Assembly (NCBI GenBank): GCA_026129485.1
Contig: JAHCHY010000019.1
Location: forward strand, 1 to 64,000
DNA from: Cyclobacteriaceae bacterium
Lineage (GTDB): Bacteria; Bacteroidota; Bacteroidia; Cytophagales; Cyclobacteriaceae
Direction: 5' to 3'
Length of the DNA: 64,000 nt
The notes under the pieces were generated by a model. That model saw only the letters and a program-made list of their open reading frames with translations, had not been told where the DNA came from and did no database searches. Made by a program: the position numbers and the translations under genes. Positions 8,223 through 16,156 of this stretch are shown in pieces. Each line of letters opens with the position of its first letter. The first letter of the stretch is position 1.

Positions 8223-9245
8223 ATGGTTACCATAGAAGAGCACAAAGATCTGAAACCCTTAACTACGTTTGGTGTAAAAGCTAACGCACGTTACTTCTGT
8301 TCTGTTACATCGTTAAGCGAGTTAACCGCGCTTATTCATCACCCTGTTTATTTAAACAACTCACGTTTTATACTGGGCGGGGGCAGTAATGTGCTCTTTA
8401 CATCCGATTATCATGGTCTTGTGATCCTGAATGCATTAAAAGGTATTGCGGTCAGCCACGAAACCGATGATCATATTGAATTAGAAGTAATGGCTGGTGA
8501 AAACTGGAACAGCCTGGTGATGTATTGTGTGCAACAAGGCTGGGGCGGCATTGAAAACCTATCGCTTATACCCGGTACAGTTGGCGCTGCCCCCATTCAA
8601 AACATAGGTGCGTACGGTGTGGAAGTAAAAGAAGTGATCAAATCGGTTACCGGTATTGATCTGCAAACCGGCTTGCCCCGCACCTGGCTCAACCACGAAT
8701 GTGCATTTCAATACCGCGACAGCATCTTTAAGCGCACCCTGAAAGAAAATTTTTTTATTTCAAGTGTTACTTTAACTCTTACCAAAAAATCGCATCGAAT
8801 TAATACAAGCTATGGTGCGATCAACGATGTATTAAAACAACAGCACATCACTTCACCTACTATACAGCAGGTAAGTGATGCTGTTGTACAAATAAGAAGA
8901 AGTAAGCTACCTGATCCTGCTGTAATAGGTAATGCAGGAAGCTTTTTCAAGAACCCGATCATTACACCCGAACAATATGAGCAACTGCAAAGATCCTTTC
9001 CCGGGATACCCGGTTATCACTCTGTAAATCAAGAAGTTAAAGTGCCTGCGGGGTGGCTTATTGAACAATGCGGCTGGAAAGGAAAACGCATTGGAGATGT
9101 AGGTGTACATGCACAACAAGCATTGGTGTTGGTTAACTATGCGAATGGAAGCGGTGCTGAAATTTTTTCACTTGCATCACAAATCATTTCATCCGTAAAA
9201 GAAAAATTCAACATCGAATTGACCTGCGAAGTGAACATCAAATGA
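8223..9245 (+). CDS. murB: UDP-N-acetylenolpyruvoylglucosamine reductase
   Basis: MurB reduces UDP-GlcNAc-enolpyruvate to UDP-MurNAc with NADPH and FAD, in peptidoglycan precursor synthesis in the cytoplasm. The 340-residue protein has the N-terminal FAD-binding motifs (TTFGVKANARYF, FILGGGSNVLF), the GTVGAAPIQNIGAYGVE segment, the catalytic serine motif GNAGSFFKNP and the C-terminal PAGWLIEQCGWKGKRIGD-VGVHAQQALVLVN segment with its conserved glutamate region. The longer insertion before the catalytic serine points to a type I enzyme, as in E. coli. It is separated by 40 bases from the lipoprotein gene upstream and probably has its own promoter; no other cell-wall gene is adjacent. Confidence 0.96.
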   Translation: MVTIEEHKDLKPLTTFGVKANARYFCSVTSLSELTALIHHPVYLNNSRFILGGGSNVLFTSDYHGLVILNALKGIAVSHETDDHIELEVMAGENWNSLVMYCVQQGWGGIENLSLIPGTVGAAPIQNIGAYGVEVKEVIKSVTGIDLQTGLPRTWLNHECAFQYRDSIFKRTLKENFFISSVTLTLTKKSHRINTSYGAINDVLKQQHITSPTIQQVSDAVVQIRRSKLPDPAVIGNAGSFFKNPIITPEQYEQLQRSFPGIPGYHSVNQEVKVPAGWLIEQCGWKGKRIGDVGVHAQQALVLVNYANGSGAEIFSLASQIISSVKEKFNIELTCEVNIK

Positions 9246-9344
9246 TGATAAATGCACATCTTTTGATGCGTTGAGTTATGTTGATCAAGATGAATTATCG
9301 GAAACTGAGTTTTATCGAGACAGTAAAATTTTTTCTGCAAAATT

Positions 9345-9374
9345 TTTGTGAATAAATTTTTTATTATACCTTTC
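9345..9374 (+). promoter_or_regulatory. Bacteroidota-type promoter for the histone-like gene
   Basis: TTTG at 9345-9348, 18 bases, then TACCTTTC at 9367-9374. This fits the Bacteroidota -33/-7 pattern (TTTG and TAnnTTTG) with one mismatch, and lies 30 bases before the ATG at 9405 in an A/T-rich stretch. Confidence 0.5.
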
Positions 9375-9404
9375 GTACAGTTTTAACTAAAACATTAAAA
9401 CGCT

Positions 9405-9509
9405 ATGGCAAAAAAAACCGCTAAGAAAGCAGCTAAGAAAAAAGTAGCTAAGAAAGCAACCAAGAAAGTTGCTAAGAAAGCTAAGAAAGCTGCTAAGAAG
9501 AAGAAGTAA
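9405..9509 (+). CDS. 34-residue Lys/Ala-rich histone H1-like protein
   Basis: An ATG at 9405 opens a 34-codon frame ending at TAA 9507-9509. The product is composed only of Met, Ala, Lys, Thr and Val and is a run of AKK-type units (MAKKTAKKAAKKKVAKKATK and similar to the end); more than half of the residues are lysine. This composition matches the C-terminal tail of histone H1 and bacterial Hc1/AlgP-like proteins that bind DNA non-specifically. There is no folded domain, signal peptide or membrane segment. It has its own promoter-like element at 9345-9374 and a strong terminator at 9534-9570, so it appears to be a free-standing, well-expressed gene rather than a fragment. Nucleoid binding is inferred from composition. 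Confidence 0.75.
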   Translation: MAKKTAKKAAKKKVAKKATKKVAKKAKKAAKKKK

Positions 9510-9533
9510 TCAAGTTAAGCTTGATGCTTTAGC

Positions 9534-9570
9534 AAAGAGAAGTGATCCAGGATCACTTCTCTTTTGTTTT
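9534..9570 (+). terminator. Rho-independent terminator of the histone-like gene
   Basis: A perfect 15-bp inverted repeat, 9534-9548 against 9550-9564 (core AGAGAAGTGATCC / GGATCACTTCTCT), followed by TGTTTTT. It lies 25 bases after the stop of the 34-residue gene. Confidence 0.85.
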
Positions 9571-9913
9571 TATAGCCACACCTGTTGCATTCATTCAACG
9601 CGTGTATTCAATCCGCAACATACCTTCTGTTCCTGGATGCAGCTAACAAACCAGCACTCTACTTAACTGATCTTATTTTTCGAAACAAAGCGCTAAGGTT
9701 CAACTGTCATGGCTCAATCATTCATTTGCGCTTACGGGATGTTCTATCAATCCAAATTATATATGAATGTTAACCCGAAGCACGCGCAATAACATTTTGA
9801 AACCGGTTACTCACCAAATATTAATCGCTGCCACCTATAAAGCAATAAGGCTGCAATGCATTGAAATTCATTCGGTTAATCATACGATTGCGGAAATATA
9901 ATCGGCTTAATGC
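9571..9913. other. Non-coding gap, no feature seen
   Basis: About 340 bases of A/T-rich sequence between the terminator and the next promoter. The short open frames here lack coding character, and I see no RNA gene, repeat or hairpin of note. Confidence 0.5.
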
Positions 9914-9945
9914 TTGTTTACCGGTATAAAGGCCTTATACCTTTG
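9914..9945 (+). promoter_or_regulatory. Bacteroidota-type promoter
   Basis: TTG at 9914-9916, 21 bases, then TACCTTTG at 9938-9945, an exact TAnnTTTG match. It lies 39 bases before the ATG at 9985 and supports that start over the upstream in-frame ATG at 9910, which would lie before the promoter. Confidence 0.6.
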
Positions 9946-9984
9946 CAGTACGAACCGAAACCGTATATACTAACCGAAACGATC

Positions 9985-10287
9985 ATGGCTAAAGCATCAA
10001 AACCCGCCACGGAAAAGAAAGCACCAAAGAAGGCCGCCCCCAAAGCCAGGCTAACTATTGATGCTGCAACTGAAGCTATTGTGGAAAAACTTCGCAGCCT
10101 GGATATTGAGCACCAATTGCAGGCTGACCTGGAGTGGTGCCTGGGCAGTTATCGTTATGATGGTAACCCGGTGGGCCTGGTAGACGCCATTAGCCGGGCG
10201 CTTACTGTTTTAAAAGCCGAACAAGCTAAAAAAACAAAAGGCGTTACCGCTACATTCATTTCCGGTATAGAAAAGGTGCTGGCTTAA
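9985..10287 (+). CDS. Small protein with basic Lys/Ala/Pro N-terminal tail
   Basis: A 100-residue protein of unknown function. I use the ATG at 9985 because a good promoter sits at 9914-9945, after the only upstream alternative ATG (9910). Residues 1-24 are a histone-like basic tail (MAKASKPATEKKAPKKAAPK). The remainder looks like a small helical domain (IDAATEAIVEKLRSLDIEHQ, DLEWCLGSYRYDGNPVGLVD, ISRALTVLKAEQAKKTKG). No catalytic motif, signal peptide or membrane segment is visible. Its basic tail resembles the 34-residue protein just upstream, which suggests a DNA- or RNA-associated role, but this is inference from composition. Its stop codon lies at the truncated end of a convergent hydrolase remnant. 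Confidence 0.7.
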   Translation: MAKASKPATEKKAPKKAAPKARLTIDAATEAIVEKLRSLDIEHQLQADLEWCLGSYRYDGNPVGLVDAISRALTVLKAEQAKKTKGVTATFISGIEKVLA

Positions 10288-10463
10288 TTGCATACCGGGT
10301 TTACTGTCTTAATCTGCGAAAGTAACCGTGCTGCGTAACTTTCTATCGTTTCATTTATAGTGGGCCGAATCCACTCAATATGCTGTACATCAAATGCGGA
10401 TAAATCGAGGGAATCGAATATGCGTCTGTCCGCACCAAGTCCGCTGAGCAAATAGATTTTCAT
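10284..10463 (-). pseudogene. Truncated alpha/beta hydrolase remnant (N-terminal 59 residues)
   Basis: On the minus strand an ATG at 10463 opens a 59-codon frame ending at TAA 10286-10284. It begins MKIYLLSGLGADRRIFDSLD and continues with IEWIRPTINETIESYAARLL, which matches the N-terminus of small Bacteroidota alpha/beta hydrolases (usual length about 220 residues: first strand, oxyanion loop SGLGAD, then the IxW-P and ESYAxRL segments). The frame ends where the strand leading to the nucleophile elbow GxSxGG should begin, so the catalytic serine, acid and histidine are all missing. The remnant ends inside the stop codon of the convergent gene, which marks a probable deletion or insertion junction. 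Confidence 0.65.
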
Positions 10464-10644
10464 ATAGCTTGAGAAAAGGTAGTGGATTTTATTTAAACCT
10501 TTAAAAGTAAGTTGAAGCTATTAATAAAAATCGACATCAAAAGGCCAAAATCTTTTGAGCTTTGACTGATTTGAGAATAACCGATGAGGTAATGATTGTG
10601 TAACACCGTAGTCTAAGGCTACCCTACCGTTCGCCACTTATTCT

Positions 10645-10676
10645 TTTGGTGCATAGCCGGCTAATTCCTACATTTC
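10645..10676 (+). promoter_or_regulatory. Bacteroidota-type promoter for the S41 protease gene
   Basis: TTTG at 10645-10648, 20 bases, then TACATTTC at 10669-10676, 22 bases before the ATG at 10699. The -7 box has one mismatch to TAnnTTTG. Confidence 0.5.
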
Positions 10677-10698
10677 TTATACGCAAAAACGTTTACCC

Positions 10699-13600
10699 AT
10701 GAAGAACCTATTCCTGCTGCTTTGCCTGGTCGGTACATCCGCCCTGGCACAACCACAAGCTACTCCATCATTCAGCGAACCTGCTCTTTCTCCTGATGGC
10801 AACACCCTTGCATTTGTTTCCGGTGGCGATATCTGGACGGCTCCCCTTTCGGGAGGTGAAGCCCGTTTGCTGGTAGCGCATGCAAGCTATGATTCACGTC
10901 CTTTATTCTCGCCCGATGGGAAACAACTCGCCTTTGTATCAACCCGTAGCGGAAATGGTGATATTTACATACTCACGCTTGCCACCGGCCAGCTCAAACA
11001 GCTTACCTATGATGATGCCAGCGATGACTTAAGCGCATGGTCGCACGATGGTAAATACATTTATTTCTCATCTTCAAGCCGCGACATATCCGGCATGGCC
11101 GATGTATTCCGGGTGCCTGCTTCAGACGGAACACCCATGCCGGTAGCGGAAGAACCTTATACGAATGAATTTTTTGCCGCTCCTTCACCTGACGGTAACC
11201 GGGTTGCTTTCAACGCACGCGGCATCGCTTCCAGGCAATGGTGGCGAAATGGTCATAGCCATTTGGATGAATCCGAAATCTGGCTGAAGAAAAGCAATTC
11301 ATTCGAACGCATTACAGATCGGGGCGCCAAGGAAATCTGGCCTATGTGGAGTGCCGATGGGCAATCGCTTTTTTATATTTCTGACCGCAGTGGTAAAGAA
11401 AACATCTGGATTAAGTCGTTAACCGGACCGGCCAGGCAGCTCACTACCTTTAAAGACGGTCGCGTGCTCTGGCCAACCATAAGCTATGATGGAAAGACCA
11501 TTGTGTTTGAACGCAACTTCACCATCTGGAAATACGATGTTGCTTCCAACGAGGCATCGCCCGTAAAAATAACGCGGCAAGGTGTTGCTATAACCGGTTC
11601 GCTCGAACGACTACGCCTGAACAATCAGTTCTCTGAGCTATCCGTTTCACCGGATGGAAAAAAAGCGGCTTTCATTGTGCATGGGGAAGTATTTGCCGTT
11701 TCCACCAAAGATGGCGGTGATGCCTTTCGCGTTACTCATACACCTGCTGAAGAATTCAGCGTAAGCTGGTCACCCGACAGCAAAAGCATTGTGTACAGTT
11801 CCGGTCGTGATGGCGCTGAGCATCTTTACCAGTTTACATTTGCTACCAAAACCGAAACCCGGCTTACCGATACATCGGCCGATGATGATGCTCCCTTCTT
11901 CTCACCCAACGGCAAGCTGCTGGCATTTGTTCGCGGAGGCAGGGAACTGCGTGTACTGGATCCCGCTACCAAAAAAGAAACGCTGCTTTCAAAAGCATAC
12001 TTTGGTACAGGTCCGGTTTCATCACAAGGCACCATTACGTGGTCGCCCGATAATCAATGGATCGCATTTGCTTCGCATGGCACAAAAGCATTTCGTAATA
12101 TTTCGGTAGTTCCGGCTGCAGGTGGAGAAACCCGGCAGATCAGCTTTGTGCCCAACACATTCGGATTCAGTGTAAGCTGGAGCCCGGACGGAAAATATAT
12201 TCTCTTCAATACCCGGCAGCGTACGGAGAACGGGCAGATTGCACGCATCGACCTGGTAGCCCGCACTCCGCTTTTTCGTGAAAACAAATTTGAAGAATTG
12301 TTTGCCGAACCAGCCAAAGGCGGTGAACCCCGTACTGCAATCAACTTTACTGATATCAATCAACGCATTTCTTTTTTGCCTACCGGGCTTGATGCGGGTG
12401 AGCACGTAATCAGCCACGATGGCAAAACCCTGCTCTTTGTTGCATCAGTGGGAAATCAGCAAAACATATATTCCTATTCGCTGGATGAAGCTTCGCGCGA
12501 GCCGGCCATTGCCAAACAGATCACCAGCACGGCAGGGTTTAAATCAAACATTCAATTTTCTCCGGATGACAAGGAGGTGTATTACTTAGAACAGGGTCGC
12601 ATTCAACGCATGACATTAGAGAGCCGGCAAGGGAAAGCAGTGGATGCTACTGCCGAACTGGAAGTTGATTTCGCCAAAGAGAAAATGGTTGTATTCAACC
12701 AGGCCTGGTCCATTCAAAACAAAAGTTTTTACGATTCCAACTTTCACGGTGTAAATTGGAAAACTGTACGAACCCGGTATGAGCCTTTTGCAGCCGGGGC
12801 GCAAACACCGGATGAGTTGAGAAGAATTCTGGGCTTGATGATTGGCGAATTAAATGCATCGCACTCGGGCATTGGCGGCCCCGGGGGTGGCGGCTTTACC
12901 ACAGGTCGTATAGGTTTACGATTCGATCCTGCCGAATATGAAAAGAGCGGTTCATTAAAAATCACTTCAGTCATTGCGGGTAGTCCTGCTGCAACAGAAG
13001 GTTCAATCAAAGCAGGCGAATATGTAGTATCCGTAGATGATGTAACCATTGACAGGCAAACCAACCTCGATCAGCTCCTTACCAATAAAACAGGCAAACG
13101 TGTAGCATTAGGTATTCGCAATGCCGCAAAAGAAGTTCGCAAGGCGCTGGTTCAACCTGTGAGTCAGGGAACGGAGAAGCGTTTATTGTATCTGCAATGG
13201 GTACAGCAGCAGCGCGATTATGTGAAGAAGATCAGCAAAGGCCGGTTGGGGTATGTTCATATTTTCGATATGTCTTCCGAGTCGCTTAACAAGCTTTACC
13301 TTGACCTCGATTCGGAAAACCACAGTCGTGAAGGCGTGGTGGTGGATGTGCGTAACAACAATGGCGGGTTTGTAAATGCCTACGCGCTGGATGTGCTCAC
13401 GCGTAAAGGTTACATGACCATGACGATCCGGGGATTGCCTTCGGCACCCGCCCGAAGCCAGTTGGGTCAGCGTGCACTGGAAGCGCCCACCATATTGGTT
13501 ACCAACCAACATTCGCTTTCCGATGCCGAGGACTTTACCGAAGGTTATCGCACATTAAAGCTGGGAAAAGTGGTGGGTGAGCCTACATCGGGCTGGATCA

Positions 13601-13809
13601 TCTATACTTCAGCAGCGCGGTTGATTGATGGATCGAACATGCGCCTGCCGTTCATTAAGATTACCGATCACGAAGGAAAAAATATGGAGCTTGCTCCACG
13701 CGCTGTAGATATTCCGGTAACCCGAACGCTGGGCGAAAGCGCCCAGCGCAAAGACACACAATTAGATGCTGCGGTAGCAGAACTGTTGAAGCAGCTTGAT
13801 GGCCGGTAG
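10699..13809 (+). CDS. Tricorn-like S41 family peptidase
   Basis: A 1036-residue exported protein with a Sec signal (MKNLFLLLCLVGTSALAQ). Residues 20 to about 650 consist of WD40/TolB-like propeller repeats, each carrying an SPDG-type turn (ALSPDGNTLAFVSGGDIW, LFSPDGKQLAFVSTR, SWSPDGKYILFNTR), arranged as two propellers as in archaeal tricorn protease. After that come a His-containing segment (LNASHSGIGG), a PDZ domain (about residues 745-820, GSLKITSVIAGSPAATEGSI) and the S41 catalytic core with VVVDVRNNNGGF and NQHSLSDAEDF, where Ser941-Asp942 correspond to the tricorn nucleophile pair. It probably degrades peptides in the periplasm. It is a single gene with its own promoter; the convergent transporter gene ends 2 bases away. 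Confidence 0.9.
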   Translation: MKNLFLLLCLVGTSALAQPQATPSFSEPALSPDGNTLAFVSGGDIWTAPLSGGEARLLVAHASYDSRPLFSPDGKQLAFVSTRSGNGDIYILTLATGQLKQLTYDDASDDLSAWSHDGKYIYFSSSSRDISGMADVFRVPASDGTPMPVAEEPYTNEFFAAPSPDGNRVAFNARGIASRQWWRNGHSHLDESEIWLKKSNSFERITDRGAKEIWPMWSADGQSLFYISDRSGKENIWIKSLTGPARQLTTFKDGRVLWPTISYDGKTIVFERNFTIWKYDVASNEASPVKITRQGVAITGSLERLRLNNQFSELSVSPDGKKAAFIVHGEVFAVSTKDGGDAFRVTHTPAEEFSVSWSPDSKSIVYSSGRDGAEHLYQFTFATKTETRLTDTSADDDAPFFSPNGKLLAFVRGGRELRVLDPATKKETLLSKAYFGTGPVSSQGTITWSPDNQWIAFASHGTKAFRNISVVPAAGGETRQISFVPNTFGFSVSWSPDGKYILFNTRQRTENGQIARIDLVARTPLFRENKFEELFAEPAKGGEPRTAINFTDINQRISFLPTGLDAGEHVISHDGKTLLFVASVGNQQNIYSYSLDEASREPAIAKQITSTAGFKSNIQFSPDDKEVYYLEQGRIQRMTLESRQGKAVDATAELEVDFAKEKMVVFNQAWSIQNKSFYDSNFHGVNWKTVRTRYEPFAAGAQTPDELRRILGLMIGELNASHSGIGGPGGGGFTTGRIGLRFDPAEYEKSGSLKITSVIAGSPAATEGSIKAGEYVVSVDDVTIDRQTNLDQLLTNKTGKRVALGIRNAAKEVRKALVQPVSQGTEKRLLYLQWVQQQRDYVKKISKGRLGYVHIFDMSSESLNKLYLDLDSENHSREGVVVDVRNNNGGFVNAYALDVLTRKGYMTMTIRGLPSAPARSQLGQRALEAPTILVTNQHSLSDAEDFTEGYRTLKLGKVVGEPTSGWIIYTSAARLIDGSNMRLPFIKITDHEGKNMELAPRAVDIPVTRTLGESAQRKDTQLDAAVAELLKQLDGR

Positions 13810-13810
13810 T

Positions 13811-15100
13811 TTAAATTTTAACCCGCTCCATCTTCGGGGCCAGCCAATGCATCAGCAGCCAGGCAAACAGGTAGGCGATTCCGCAAATCAGGAACAGGAT
13901 GTTATAGCCGGTGGTTATGCTGCCCAGCAGCTTGTAATGATTCAGCAAATGGCCTACCAGCAGCGGAAACAAAAATGAGCCGATAGAACCGGCCATACCG
14001 CCAATACCTACTACCGAGCTCACCGCTTTTTTCGGGAACATGTCGGAAGTAGTGGTAAAGATATTCGCGCTCCAGGCCTGGTGTGCCGCTACGGCCAGGC
14101 TCATCAGCGCCACCGCACCCCAGATGTTATCCACAAAACGGGCTGTCATAATCGGCATTACGCTAACGGCAAACAGCAGCATGGAAGTTTTACGCGCCTT
14201 AAATACCGGCCAGCCTTTCTTAATCAGCCACGAAGAAAGATAACCGCCACCAATGCTGCCAATGGTACACGCGGTGTAGATGATGGCTAATTGCAGGTTC
14301 GGTTTTCTAAAATCAACCCCATACACTTCCGTAAAGTATGAGGGCAGCCAGAACAATAAAAACCACCACACCGGGTCGCTGAAAAACTTGCCCAATATAA
14401 ACGCCCACGTTTGCCGGATGCCGAGCAGCTTAATCCATTTTACCGGCTTCGATTCTTCCTGCTGCTCGTCTTCATCGCTGTGAATAAGCTGAAACTCTTC
14501 CGGTGAAAGTCGTTTTTGCCGCGAGGGAATTTCATAAAGCGCGAACCAGAAGATGAGCCACACAAAACCGACAAGGCCGGTCCAGATAAAAGCTTCTTCC
14601 CAACCGTATGCGCCTAAAATCCACGGCACCAAGAGGGGTGCTACTACCGCTCCTATGTTAGTGCCTGAATTAAAGATACCGGCTGCCAGCGCGCGCTCCC
14701 GTTTCGGAAACCACTCGGCAGTAGCTTTGATGGCCGTAGGAAAATTCCCGGCTTCGCTCACGCCCAGGAAGGCACGCATAAAGCCAAAGCCTGCGGTAGT
14801 ACGCACAAACGCATGGCCTATAGCTGCCACACTCCAGAAGAAAACAGAAACAGCATAGCCCGTTTTGGTACCCACCCAATCCACAATGCGGCCAAACACC
14901 ACATAACCCAATGCATATGCTGCGCTGAAAGCCATGACAATGTTGCTGTAATCAATTTCGCTCCAGTTAAACTCTTTCTCCAACACAGGTTTGAGTAAGC
15001 TCAGCACCTGCCGGTCGATATAATTAATAGTGGTAGCTGCGAACAGCAGCGCACACACTACCCAGCGATAGTTAGACCAGTGTTTAGTTGAATTTGTCAA
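13811..15100 (-). CDS. MFS transporter, ExuT/anion:cation symporter type
   Basis: A 429-residue inner-membrane protein with about 12 hydrophobic segments and family motifs of the ACS branch of the major facilitator superfamily (NYIDRQVLSLLKPVLEKEF, GRIVDWVGTKTGY, GVSEAGNFPTAIKATAEWFP). These are characteristic of hexuronate and glucarate transporters such as ExuT. The gene is followed downstream by a convergent gene only 2 bases away and is preceded, 43 bases upstream on the same strand, by an SDR dehydrogenase gene. That pairing is commonly seen in uronate pathways of Bacteroidota (mannonate oxidoreductase). Substrate assignment to hexuronate is by family and neighbour, not by a diagnostic residue. 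A related sugar acid is possible. Confidence 0.82.
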   Translation of the reverse strand: MTNSTKHWSNYRWVVCALLFAATTINYIDRQVLSLLKPVLEKEFNWSEIDYSNIVMAFSAAYALGYVVFGRIVDWVGTKTGYAVSVFFWSVAAIGHAFVRTTAGFGFMRAFLGVSEAGNFPTAIKATAEWFPKRERALAAGIFNSGTNIGAVVAPLLVPWILGAYGWEEAFIWTGLVGFVWLIFWFALYEIPSRQKRLSPEEFQLIHSDEDEQQEESKPVKWIKLLGIRQTWAFILGKFFSDPVWWFLLFWLPSYFTEVYGVDFRKPNLQLAIIYTACTIGSIGGGYLSSWLIKKGWPVFKARKTSMLLFAVSVMPIMTARFVDNIWGAVALMSLAVAAHQAWSANIFTTTSDMFPKKAVSSVVGIGGMAGSIGSFLFPLLVGHLLNHYKLLGSITTGYNILFLICGIAYLFAWLLMHWLAPKMERVKI

Positions 15101-15143
15101 TTTATTAATTGGCTAATTAGTTATTGGTCATTGATGATTAAGC

Positions 15144-15968
15144 TCACACTCCGCTATACGCGCTAAACCCACCATCGACCGGCACCACAATTCCCGACAC
15201 AAATTTTGATGCATCGGAACAAAGCCAGAGCAAGGTACCACACAGCTCTTCGGGTTCCCCAAATCGGTTAAAAGGAGTTGCGCGAATGATCAGCTCGCCC
15301 CGTTCAGTCAGGCTGCCATCAGGTCGCGTTAACAGGTTACGGTTCTGTTCAGTAAGAAAAAAACCCGGTGCAATCGCGTTTACACGAATGCCTTCACCAA
15401 ATTTTTTAGCCATTTCTACTGCCAGCCATTGGGTAAAATTACTGATGGCCGCCTTGGCAGCGCCATAACCCAATACGCGCGTAAGCGGACGGATGGCAGT
15501 CATGGATGAAATGTTGATGATCACTCCTTGTTTTCCGGAAACCAATGCTTCTCCAAAAACCTGCGTGGGCAGCAGGGAACCGGTAAGATTCAGATCAACC
15601 ACGCTTCTGAAATCTTCCAGCTTCAAATCGAAAATGGTTTTATCGGGCATGACTACCGCGCCCGGCATATTACCACCTGCACCGTTTACCAGGATATCAA
15701 TACGGCCGAATTTTTGAAGAACCGTTCGCCTTGCTTCCTCTAATTGTACTTTGTTCAGCACATCAGCCGATATTCCCAACGCACTACCGCCCGTTTCAAG
15801 TAAGGATTGAGCCAACTGATCGGCTGCTTCTCTTCTTCGCCCGATTATAACCACCGTGGCCCCGGCCTTGGCCAATGCCTTGCACATGGCGCTGCCCAGC
15901 ACACCGGTACCCCCGGTAACTACGGCTACTTTAGATTGGAGACTGAACAAATTTTCGATATACGACAT
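15144..15968 (-). CDS. SDR family oxidoreductase, probably D-mannonate (fructuronate) oxidoreductase-like
   Basis: A 274-residue classical short-chain dehydrogenase. The NAD(P) glycine motif is TGGTGVLGSAM (residues 18-28), followed by IIGRRREAAD, the NGAGG motif near residue 95, Ser154/Ser155 and the catalytic Tyr168-x3-Lys172 (YGAAK). The C-terminal PVDGGFSAYSG ending is typical. The close relatives I recall are annotated as D-mannonate oxidoreductase or gluconate 5-dehydrogenase-like enzymes. Lying directly upstream of an ExuT-type transporter, it would fit a step of hexuronate breakdown. No mannonate dehydratase (UxuA) or uronate isomerase (UxaC) is in the window, so the pathway is incomplete here. 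Confidence 0.78.
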   Translation of the reverse strand: MSYIENLFSLQSKVAVVTGGTGVLGSAMCKALAKAGATVVIIGRRREAADQLAQSLLETGGSALGISADVLNKVQLEEARRTVLQKFGRIDILVNGAGGNMPGAVVMPDKTIFDLKLEDFRSVVDLNLTGSLLPTQVFGEALVSGKQGVIINISSMTAIRPLTRVLGYGAAKAAISNFTQWLAVEMAKKFGEGIRVNAIAPGFFLTEQNRNLLTRPDGSLTERGELIIRATPFNRFGEPEELCGTLLWLCSDASKFVSGIVVPVDGGFSAYSGV

Positions 15969-16097
15969 GGATTTTTAATTAAGTAAACAGCAGTGGCAAA
16001 TAACAATTCATCACCCATTTTAACCTACAAGGTGAGAAATTACACCTCAAATTAAACCCAATAACCATTTTATTTTACGAACTCTGTGTTGAAGTAC

Positions 16098-16128
16098 TTG
16101 CTCGTACAGCTACCACACTTTAACTTTA
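16098..16128 (+). promoter_or_regulatory. Bacteroidota-type promoter for the first SusC operon
   Basis: TTG at 16098-16100, 20 bases, then TAACTTTA at 16121-16128; the ATG of the SusC gene is 28 bases further on. One mismatch to TAnnTTTG. Confidence 0.45.
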
Positions 16129-16156
16129 GTGCCTTAGGAAAGCTTAACTGAGGCGC

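Noticed and set aside
9469..9773. Short plus-strand frames after the histone-like gene
   Set aside because: They run through the terminator and an A/T-rich gap, with no coding character.
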